6,444 nt of DNA, from positions 1 through 6,444 of the forward strand of contig DBTP01000053.1 of assembly GCA_002307115.1 (NCBI GenBank), given 5' to 3'. A program made the position numbers and the translations under genes. Below, piece after piece: positions 1 through 4,833 of the stretch (positions are counted from its first letter, which is position 1; each line of letters begins with the position of its first letter). The notes under the pieces are model-generated. The model was not told the origin of the DNA and ran no database searches. It saw only the letters and a list, made by a program, of their open reading frames with translations. The stretch comes from Fibrobacter sp. UBA1313. Lineage in GTDB: Bacteria; Fibrobacterota; Fibrobacteria; Fibrobacterales; Fibrobacteraceae.

Positions 1-204
1 TCCAAATTGCGGGGGCCACTTCAGGTCGCCCCTGATGGCGATGTTATCATTGGTCAGGCCGGCAAGCACCATTATGGTTCTGTATACGCCAAGAGCATTG
101 TCATTCACCAGAATACTAAGTTCACTTGGGTTCCCTATGTGGAATCGGCTACGAGTACCACCATTGCTCGGATAAATGACATCTATAACGCGGAGTTCTT
201 TTAA
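1..204 (+). CDS. C-terminal end of a secreted/surface beta-rich protein (partial, A1)
   Basis: The frame is open from the first base and ends at TAA 202-204, giving 67 residues of a protein that begins outside the window. It has a pattern of a VAPDGD turn, then IIGQ, KHHYGSVYAKSIVIHQ and FTWVP. I associate this pattern with the C-terminal repeat-like beta domain of large secreted proteins (small Gly turn, 'APxx', 'GSVxAKxIxVHQ', closing 'VP'). That assignment rests on memory of the family style, not on a search. From about base 28 it matches A2 and A3 nearly base for base; before that it diverges (LRGPLQ where the others have FAGQL). Its stop is one base from the B1 start, so the two are probably co-transcribed and translationally coupled. 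Function is unknown; exported location is inferred. Confidence 0.6.
   Translation, partial: SKLRGPLQVAPDGDVIIGQAGKHHYGSVYAKSIVIHQNTKFTWVPYVESATSTTIARINDIYNAEFF
192..195 (+). promoter_or_regulatory. Shine-Dalgarno of lipoprotein B1
   Basis: GGAG lies 10 bases before ATG 206 and inside the last codons of A1, whose TAA (202-204) sits between it and the start. It supports ATG 206 over the upstream in-frame ATG at 176, which has no such site and would add ten residues ahead of a complete lipoprotein signal. Confidence 0.6.
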
Positions 205-205
205 T

Positions 206-865
206 ATGAAGTATTCTAAGTTTATTTTCGCGGCATCCGTTGCCATGATATTCGTTGCCTGTGATACATTTAGGACAGATAACGAATGTAAATGCAAGCG
301 TTACGACAACGCTTTGTATGTGTCCTATGAAACATTGAGTGAAGTGGACAGCGTTCAATTCTTCCTGAACAAGGTCCGGGTCTGTAGTGATCTCACGCGT
401 GACAATTCTATAGGGACTCTTTTAAAAACTACCGCAGGCTGCTATGGCAACAAAGAAACTCATGAAATATTAGGCGATTGTTCTTGGGGTGAAAAAAGTG
501 CTGAAGGATTCCCGCAAATAAGCCTTTTTGAATGCCATCTAAACAAAAATTGTGATAATGTTGATATAGATACTGCAGAAATCGAAATTCGTGTATTTAT
601 TTCTGATTCAACAGGGATTTCTTATCAAGATGTTGATTCTTTGCCAAAGATTAGTGCAAATAACAGAATCTATATTTTGCCAGAAGCAGACACAGCCTTT
701 GTTAACCAATGGTATCCTGTTAGCAAAGGAAATAATGTTACGACTGATTTCTTAGGTTGTCCTGGTGGATTTTGCGTTATTCAAGTTCCGGATGACTCCA
801 TTGTGTGTGCAAAACTAGTTTGCACTCTAGGTGATCCGAATATGTGCAAGGATTTTTTATATTAA
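206..865 (+). CDS. Cysteine-rich predicted lipoprotein, copy B1
   Basis: A 219-residue protein of a family I do not recognise. The N-terminus is a type II signal peptide: a short basic start (KYSK), a hydrophobic core at about residues 6-17, and the lipobox FVAC with the lipidated cysteine at position 19. Asp follows at +2. The mature part has 12 further cysteines (28, 30, 60, 79, 92, 110, 116 and five in the last 45 residues), all conserved in B2 and B3, which suggests a disulfide-stabilised extracytoplasmic domain. A segment YETLSEVDSVQFFLN follows the CxC pair. The C-terminus carries GFCV, PDDSI, and paired cysteines ending in MCKD. Residues 1-100 resemble B3, whereas the rest is nearly identical to B2. 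The start at 206 is chosen for its Shine-Dalgarno and for giving a compact signal peptide. Role is unknown. Confidence 0.8.
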   Translation: MKYSKFIFAASVAMIFVACDTFRTDNECKCKRYDNALYVSYETLSEVDSVQFFLNKVRVCSDLTRDNSIGTLLKTTAGCYGNKETHEILGDCSWGEKSAEGFPQISLFECHLNKNCDNVDIDTAEIEIRVFISDSTGISYQDVDSLPKISANNRIYILPEADTAFVNQWYPVSKGNNVTTDFLGCPGGFCVIQVPDDSIVCAKLVCTLGDPNMCKDFLY

Positions 866-918
866 ATAAAACAAAAAGTATTATCAATGACTTTCAGTGG
901 AGAGGCCATTTTACCACG

Positions 919-1188
919 ATGAATTATGAAGACATTGCGAAGCGACTGAAGATTTATGTCCTTGGCACGGGAAATATGTACATTGAAACCAATTTTGCAG
1001 GTCAGTTGGTCGCCCCTGATGGCGATATCATCATTGGTCAGTCCGGCAAGCACCATTATGGTTCTGTATACGCCAAGAGCATCGTCATTCACCAGAATAC
1101 TAAATTTACTTGGGTCCCCTATGTGGAATCGGCTACGAGTACCACCGTTGCTCGGATAAATGACATCTATAACGTGGAGTTCTTTTAA
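919..1188 (+). CDS. 5'-truncated copy of the surface-protein C-terminus (A2)
   Basis: An 89-residue open frame if translated from ATG 919. The homologous frame is open further upstream (from at least 844, overlapping the end of B1), and the repeat itself starts at 881, mid-domain. It reads as the tail of a larger protein whose 5' part was not copied. It contains a helix-like stretch (YEDIAKRLKIYVLGTGN), a strand with YIETNFAGQLVAPDGD, and then the GSVYAKSIVIHQ and FTWVP strands. No signal peptide is present, so an independent product could not be exported conventionally. No good Shine-Dalgarno precedes ATG 919: the nearest GGAG is about 16 bases away. The TAA at 1186-1188 is one base from B2. 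It may be a relic, a short cytosolic peptide, or a leader that couples translation to B2. Confidence 0.5.
   Translation: MNYEDIAKRLKIYVLGTGNMYIETNFAGQLVAPDGDIIIGQSGKHHYGSVYAKSIVIHQNTKFTWVPYVESATSTTVARINDIYNVEFF
1176..1179 (+). promoter_or_regulatory. Shine-Dalgarno of lipoprotein B2
   Basis: GGAG is 10 bases before ATG 1190, within the last codons of A2. It is identical in placement to the B1 and B3 sites and supports ATG 1190 over the in-frame ATG 1160. Confidence 0.6.
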
Positions 1189-1189
1189 T

Positions 1190-1822
1190 ATGAGGTATTC
1201 TAAGCTTATTTGGGTGGCATCGGTTGCAGCGGTATTCGTTGCCTGTAATTGGGAACCTAAGGACTGTGAATGCAAAGCTTACGCCGATGCTTTATATATA
1301 ACCTATGAAACATTGAACGAAGTGGACAGCGTTCAATTTTTCCTGAATGGAACTCAGGTTTGTAACAATTCCATACGTGACAATTCCATTGGGCTCGTTC
1401 TCGAGTTTACCGCAGGCTGCTATAGCAATAGTTCTTGCCGATTGGATGAAAAAGGAGATGAAGGATTCCCGCAAATAAGTCTTTTTGAATGCCATCTAAA
1501 CAAGAATTGCGATAATGTTGATATAGATACTGCAAAAATCGAAATTCGTGCATTTATTTCTGATTCGACAGGGATTTCTTATCAAGATGTCGATTCTTTG
1601 CCAAAGATTAGTGCAAATAACAGAATCTATATTTTGCCAGAAGCAGACACTGCCTTTATTGATCGATGGTTTCCGGTTGGTGGAAGATATGACGTTACTA
1701 CTGATTTTTTAGGTTGTCCAGGTGGATTCTGCGTAATCCAACTTCCAGACGACTCCATTGCGTGTGCAAAACTAGTTTGCCCTCTAGGAAATCCAGAGAT
1801 GTGCAAGGATTTTACATATTAA
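1190..1822 (+). CDS. Cysteine-rich predicted lipoprotein, copy B2
   Basis: A 210-residue paralogue of B1 and B3. The signal peptide is RYSK followed by a hydrophobic core and lipobox FVAC (cysteine 19); unlike the other copies the +2 residue is Asn. All 13 family cysteines are present. The region between the cysteines at about 58 and 91 is shorter than in B1 and B3: the THEVLG/THEILG stretch is missing, an in-frame deletion. From the EGFPQIS motif onward it is almost identical to B1 (about eight base differences in some 185 bases), then varies around WFPVGGRYD before the shared GFCV, PDDSI and MCKD end. It lies one base after A2 and 16 bases before the A3 repeat, with no terminator between, so it is probably expressed with its neighbours. 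Function is unknown; envelope location is inferred from the lipobox. Confidence 0.8.
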   Translation: MRYSKLIWVASVAAVFVACNWEPKDCECKAYADALYITYETLNEVDSVQFFLNGTQVCNNSIRDNSIGLVLEFTAGCYSNSSCRLDEKGDEGFPQISLFECHLNKNCDNVDIDTAKIEIRAFISDSTGISYQDVDSLPKISANNRIYILPEADTAFIDRWFPVGGRYDVTTDFLGCPGGFCVIQLPDDSIACAKLVCPLGNPEMCKDFTY

Positions 1823-1876
1823 ATAAAAATAGAAGCTGTTATCAATGACTTTCAGTGGAGAGGCCATTTTACCACG

Positions 1877-2146
1877 ATGAATTATGAAGACATTGCGAAG
1901 CGACTGAAGATTTATGTCCTTGGCACGGGAAATATGTACATTGAAACCAATTTTGCAGGTCAGTTGGTCGCCCCTGATGGCGATGTCATCATTGGTCAGT
2001 CCGGCAAACACCATTATGGTTCTGTATACGCCAAGAGCATCGTCATTCACCAGAATACTAAATTCACTTGGATTCCCTATGTGGAAGCGGCTACGAGTAC
2101 CACCGTTGCTCGGATAAATGACATCTATAATGTGGAGTTCTTTTAA
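1877..2146 (+). CDS. 5'-truncated copy of the surface-protein C-terminus (A3)
   Basis: An 89-residue open frame from ATG 1877 to TAA 2144-2146, near-identical to A2 with three conservative residue changes. The homologous frame extends upstream only to the B2 stop codon, with which it happens to be in frame (18 codons between), so no longer product is possible here without stop readthrough. It has no signal peptide and no convincing Shine-Dalgarno. The domain content is as in A2: an APDGD turn, YGSVYAKSIVIHQ and FTWIP strands. The product, if made, would be a small partial domain; the conserved use may instead be to carry the ribosome-binding site of B3 and to serve as homology for recombination. 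Confidence 0.5.
   Translation: MNYEDIAKRLKIYVLGTGNMYIETNFAGQLVAPDGDVIIGQSGKHHYGSVYAKSIVIHQNTKFTWIPYVEAATSTTVARINDIYNVEFF
2134..2137 (+). promoter_or_regulatory. Shine-Dalgarno of lipoprotein B3
   Basis: GGAG is 10 bases before ATG 2148, inside the A3 reading frame, with the A3 stop between them. It favours ATG 2148 over the in-frame ATG 2118. Confidence 0.6.
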
Positions 2147-2147
2147 T

Positions 2148-2801
2148 ATGAGGTATTCTAAGTTTATTTTAGCGGCATCCGTTGCCATGATATTCGTTGC
2201 CTGTGATACATTTAGGGCAGATGACAAATGTGAATGCAAGCGTTACGATAAAGCTTTGTATGTGTCCTATGAAACATTGAGCGGGGTGGACAGCGTTCAG
2301 TTCTTCCTGAATGGAGCCCGCGTCTGCGACGGAACTACAGGACGACTTATTGTGACTACCGCAGGTTGTGATGATCGCACAGATACTCATGAAGTTTTAG
2401 GTACCTGCACTTGGAGCCACAGAAGTAACGAAGGATTCCCGCAAATAAACCTATTTGAATGCAGACTGGCGCAAGAGTGCGACAGCGTTGATGTCGATTC
2501 TGCTGAAATTATAATCAATGTGTTTATGACGGATTCTGCTGGTTCTAATAATCTTGTAGTTGAATCTCTGCCGAAATTCACAGCGAACAATCGCTATGCA
2601 GTAATGCCTGTGTCCGATACCAGTTTTATTAAGGTGAGGTTCCTAATGGATTACTTCCGCTTTGCAGATGTAATCAATGATATGAACTGCTTTAACGGTT
2701 TTTGCGTTGCACAGCAGCCGGATGATTCTATTATATGCGTAAAAAATGTATGCACTCTGGGCGATCCAGAGATGTGCCTAGATAATTATAAAGGAATCTA
2801 G
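2148..2801 (+). CDS. Cysteine-rich predicted lipoprotein, copy B3
   Basis: A 217-residue paralogue. The signal peptide and lipobox (RYSK, hydrophobic core, FVAC, Asp at +2) and the following segment to about residue 100 are close to B1, including CECKRYD, YETLSGVDSVQFFLN and THEVLG. After the shared EGFPQI the protein diverges strongly from both B1 and B2 (RLAQECDSVDVDSAEI, then a different central region). It nevertheless keeps every cysteine and the end motif GFCV, PDDSI, VC, LGDPEMC. Its last residues (LDNYKGI) differ from the KDFxY end of the others. It is the last unit of the array and faces the - strand operon. Unknown function; exported lipid-anchored protein inferred. Confidence 0.8.
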   Translation: MRYSKFILAASVAMIFVACDTFRADDKCECKRYDKALYVSYETLSGVDSVQFFLNGARVCDGTTGRLIVTTAGCDDRTDTHEVLGTCTWSHRSNEGFPQINLFECRLAQECDSVDVDSAEIIINVFMTDSAGSNNLVVESLPKFTANNRYAVMPVSDTSFIKVRFLMDYFRFADVINDMNCFNGFCVAQQPDDSIICVKNVCTLGDPEMCLDNYKGI

Positions 2802-2846
2802 ATCCAAGTGCAAGACAAAGTCGGATCTACATCACAAGCGATGTGG
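2799..2846. terminator. Possible hairpins between convergent genes
   Basis: Two stems can form in the 76-base gap. TAGATCC (2799-2805, including the B3 stop) pairs with GGATCTA (2823-2829). CTACATC (2827-2833) pairs with GATGTGG (2840-2846) around a 6-base loop, with one T-G wobble. They share 2827-2829 and so exclude each other. Neither is followed by a clear T-run on the + strand, so termination here is only a possibility. Confidence 0.25.
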
Positions 2847-2877
2847 AAGCGGCCAGAAATCCAAATTTAATTTGTCT

Positions 2878-3717
2878 TTATTTCTTGGACGATGAATCTT
2901 TAGGAATCGTATCCTTTCTATCAGAGGCGTTCATAGAAGAATCTTGCTTCGCAATGGCGTCTTTAATCGAAATCAATTTTTCTGTTTGAATAGACACCGA
3001 GGGTACTTTCTCTTCTTGTAAGCGTTCTGGAGTAATCACCTTTTTAAGATCCACTGCAAGAGTATCCATATTCAGAAGATCCCATTTTGAATTAAGGGTG
3101 GCAGCCCATTCGCGTAACCAAATCTTGCGAGACTCTCGTTCAAAGGCCCAGTTATCCGCATTGTAAAGATAATGGTGAATATCTGAGGTAATAAAAACGG
3201 GATGACCTCCACCGAGCGTATTAAAAATATTATTCACACGCGCTGACGCTGCGGCTGATGTCAGAAGAAGAACTGTGTCCGCATTTCTTTGTTTTAACCA
3301 AGGCAAAATCGATAAGGCTTCTTCAATGGTAGAAGGATCATCATGTCTAAAAATGTATACGCGAGAAGGATCTATTTCTCCAGAGCGAATCATATCTTCG
3401 GCATAAAAATCAGCGTTGTTTTTGTCTCGAAAAACGCGGCGACCCAAAATCACGACAGAATCCGCTTTTCCCTGAGTCATAAGGTTTATTGCATAATCGG
3501 AACGTTCCAAATCAGCACTTTGACCGTCTAAAATCACAATCCAGGAAACATGATTAAAGGGATCGTTGTGAACAAGCCAGTGGCCACTGCGCGCTATAAA
3601 CAGATAGGCGACAAAAACAAGAACCAAAAGAATCGCCAAGCCCCATACGCCTGCAAAAATGCGATACTTGCGTTTTTGTTCTTTATAACTAACTAGGGGA
3701 GGAAGAATTCTACTCAT
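2878..3717 (-). CDS. Membrane-anchored DUF218 (YdcF/SanA/ElyC-type) protein
   Basis: 279 residues. A basic cytoplasmic start (KEQKRKYR) is followed by one membrane segment at about residues 20-42, placing the rest outside the cytoplasmic membrane. The DUF218 fold is recognised from WIVILDGQ at about 59-66, ERSDYAINLMTQGKADSVVILG, and the later pair STIEEALSILPWL and TVLLLTSAAASARVNNIF. These correspond to the family's 'TxxEA' and 'LVTSxxHxxRA' motifs, although the usual His before the Arg is absent. Members such as SanA and ElyC are linked to envelope integrity and envelope precursor metabolism; the biochemical activity is unsettled. The last 40 or so residues are a Lys/Asp/Ser-rich tail, probably disordered. 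It sits 40 bases after rimI with a weak Shine-Dalgarno, and is likely the last gene of the ddl operon. Confidence 0.75.
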   Translation of the reverse strand: MSRILPPLVSYKEQKRKYRIFAGVWGLAILLVLVFVAYLFIARSGHWLVHNDPFNHVSWIVILDGQSADLERSDYAINLMTQGKADSVVILGRRVFRDKNNADFYAEDMIRSGEIDPSRVYIFRHDDPSTIEEALSILPWLKQRNADTVLLLTSAAASARVNNIFNTLGGGHPVFITSDIHHYLYNADNWAFERESRKIWLREWAATLNSKWDLLNMDTLAVDLKKVITPERLQEEKVPSVSIQTEKLISIKDAIAKQDSSMNASDRKDTIPKDSSSKK

Positions 3718-3757
3718 AGTGACAAATCTACTTTTTTCCTGAAGTGATGCTTGAGAA

Positions 3758-4195
3758 TTAGAGGATTCCCTTCATGATCACGGCATCTTCACCATCCGCA
3801 TAATAGCGTTTTCGCCGGTAGGTTTCTACAAAACCAAGACTTTGATAAAATTGCTGTGCCACTGTATTCCTCACACGTACTTCCAAAAAGAACGATTGGA
3901 TTTTCCGTGACTTGAGTTCAGAAAGGGTCTCCGCATATATTGCCTTCGCAATTCCTTCTCTTTGTCTCGTAGGGTCCACAGCGATGCTTAAAAGTTCGGC
4001 CTCATCAGCGATCACATGAAAAATGGCATATCCCACCAAAAGTCCCCCATCATAAGCGACCTTGGTCACCGCACAAGGAAGGGAAACTTCGGCAAGAATC
4101 TGAGCCTCACTCCATTTTTGAAACGCGAGCATTTCTTGAAGCTTATATACCGAAGGAACATCCCCCGCTTGCATTTCACGAATCAAAAGACTCAC
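3758..4195 (-). CDS. rimI: RimI-type GNAT N-acetyltransferase
   Basis: 145 residues, the usual RimI length. RimI acetylates the N-terminal residue of ribosomal protein S18 in E. coli using acetyl-CoA; relatives have broader targets. Visible features are IREMQAGDV at the N-terminus, strand beta-4 AELLSIAVDP (about 66-75), and the acetyl-CoA pyrophosphate loop RQREGIA (77-83). Next come LEVR with Glu105, FYQSLGF with Tyr117 (the expected catalytic Glu and Tyr), and the RimI-like end RRKRYYADGEDAVIMKG. The start is GTG 4195, overlapping the tsaB stop as GTGA and preceded by GAGAG at a 6-base spacing. The first ATG, seven codons in, would remove the first strand. Pairing with tsaB is a common bacterial arrangement and strengthens the name over a generic GNAT. 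Confidence 0.85.
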   Translation of the reverse strand: MSLLIREMQAGDVPSVYKLQEMLAFQKWSEAQILAEVSLPCAVTKVAYDGGLLVGYAIFHVIADEAELLSIAVDPTRQREGIAKAIYAETLSELKSRKIQSFFLEVRVRNTVAQQFYQSLGFVETYRRKRYYADGEDAVIMKGIL

Positions 4196-4821
4196 TTTGT
4201 TCTCTCAAAATAAGAGGGCTGAATGTAGTTTGCTTTTTGAGTCAGAGAGGGTTTAATGCGATCAAAAAACAGGGAGAACGGTTGAATTTCAGGCCCCTTA
4301 GCGACAATAATCTGAATATTATTTTTGGTCGCAAAATCCGAAATAGAGGCATCCGAGGCCGCACTAGAATCACACACAAATACTTTGGGAAGATCGGTGG
4401 CAATTTTTTCGAGTGTTTCTTCGGTAGAGACAAAAAATTCCTCTTCTCTAAGCCCCAAATACCAATAGTCCGGGCGGGCGCGTAAAAGCACTGCCGAATG
4501 ATTTTCTGGAGATAAGGAGCGAAGGGCCACTAAGGTTGAAACACCATACAAAGTACGCGAACCCGAAAAACAAAGTCCCTCACAAAAAGCAATCCCTGTG
4601 CGAAGCCCTGTAAAAGAACCAGGGCCAAGAGTCACTAACACCCGTTTGATTTCTTCAAGTGTCACTGCCGCAAGAGAGAGAGAGGCGTCCAACAAACGCC
4701 CTAGATTTTCACCTCGACAATCCGGCTCATATTTTTCACAAATAGTATTGCCCTCTGCGTAAATACCAAGAGCAATGCCTTGCCGAGAAGTATCCAAAAT
4801 TAAATCTAGAGAACGAGACAT
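4192..4821 (-). CDS. tsaB: TsaB, tRNA N6-threonylcarbamoyladenosine synthesis partner
   Basis: 209 residues, slightly shorter than the roughly 230 of the E. coli protein. TsaB is a catalytically inactive relative of TsaD that bridges TsaD and TsaE in the complex transferring threonylcarbamoyl to A37 of ANN-decoding tRNAs. The N-terminal ASKHA-type strand reads LDLILDTS (5-12). The family signature LGPGSFTGLRTGIAF spans residues 65-79, followed by a helix and strand containing YGVSTLVAL. The C-terminus ends with YIQPSYFERTK, in the place of the usual 'P.YlR' end. The region that often reads 'HSxxLLP' is here GENLGRLLDASL, a modest departure. The start ATG 4821 has TGAGG 7 bases upstream, which includes the ddl stop; the gene ends in a 4-base overlap with rimI. 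Cytoplasmic. Confidence 0.92.
   Translation of the reverse strand: MSRSLDLILDTSRQGIALGIYAEGNTICEKYEPDCRGENLGRLLDASLSLAAVTLEEIKRVLVTLGPGSFTGLRTGIAFCEGLCFSGSRTLYGVSTLVALRSLSPENHSAVLLRARPDYWYLGLREEEFFVSTEETLEKIATDLPKVFVCDSSAASDASISDFATKNNIQIIVAKGPEIQPFSLFFDRIKPSLTQKANYIQPSYFERTK
4202..4206 (-). promoter_or_regulatory. Shine-Dalgarno of rimI (GTG start)
   Basis: GAGAG on the - strand, 6 bases before GTG 4195, within the last codons of tsaB. It decides for the GTG start and indicates coupled translation. Confidence 0.5.
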
Positions 4822-4828
4822 CGAAAAA

Positions 4829-4833
4829 CCTCA
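4829..4833 (-). promoter_or_regulatory. Shine-Dalgarno of tsaB overlapping the ddl stop
   Basis: TGAGG on the - strand: the TGA is the ddl stop codon and GAGG lies 7 bases before ATG 4821. This links termination on ddl with initiation on tsaB. Confidence 0.6.

Larger units (their letters stand above)
881..1204 (+). repeat. Direct repeat, conserved A block, copy 2
   Basis: A 324-base block that recurs at 1839-2162, offset by 958 bases, with only about seven substitutions by eye. It spans the A fragment, the B Shine-Dalgarno and the first five codons of B. Identity drops sharply just before it, in the 15-base spacer after the preceding B stop, and in the B signal peptide after it. Bases 28 to about 205 of the window are a third, partial copy. 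Confidence 0.9.
1839..2162 (+). repeat. Direct repeat, conserved A block, copy 3
   Basis: This is the second full copy of the block at 881-1204. Differences are mostly silent or conservative in the A frame (I/V, V/I, S/A), so the block has either been held under protein-level selection or been homogenised recently. Confidence 0.9.
1..2801 (+). repeat. Tandem A-B cassette array
   Basis: Three units, each an A C-terminal fragment followed by a lipoprotein gene. A-end to A-end distances are 984 and 958 bases; the difference comes from length changes within B and in the short spacer after it. The first unit is cut by the left edge. The right end of the array is the B3 stop, after which no A-like block of useful length follows. 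No inverted terminal repeats or transposase are seen, so duplication by unequal recombination is the simplest explanation. Confidence 0.85.

Noticed and set aside
164..189. TTGCTC and TATAAC as a promoter before B1
   Set aside because: The spacing is only 14 bases and the hexamers are coding sequence of the A frame repeated in all copies.
176..205. Earlier in-frame starts for the lipoproteins (176, 1160, 2118)
   Set aside because: They add ten polar residues before an already complete lipoprotein signal peptide and have no ribosome-binding site, whereas the starts at 206, 1190 and 2148 do.
956..2117. Frames at 956-1159 and 1914-2117 on the + strand
   Set aside because: They lie in another phase of the A fragments, whose own frame has recognisable protein patterns; shadows.
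862..2239. Long - strand frames of 137 and 151 residues (862-1275 and 1784-2239), similar to each other
   Set aside because: They are antisense to the repeated A block and B signal peptide; their similarity only reflects the DNA repeat. No Shine-Dalgarno-supported start or recognisable domain.
1..2801. A toxin-immunity (polymorphic toxin) locus
   Set aside because: The layout is similar, but no toxin domain is visible, the repeated fragment is conserved rather than variable, and the lipoproteins are not recognisable immunity proteins.
1..2801. Insertion sequence or CRISPR origin of the repeats
   Set aside because: No transposase, terminal inverted repeats or short regularly spaced repeats; units are about 1 kb and protein-coding.
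2802..2870. Readthrough extension of B3 (22 codons to TAA 2868)
   Set aside because: No resemblance to the ends of B1 or B2, and the B3 end after the MC motif is already of the expected length. A 13-base match to the A block near 2841 is too short to interpret.
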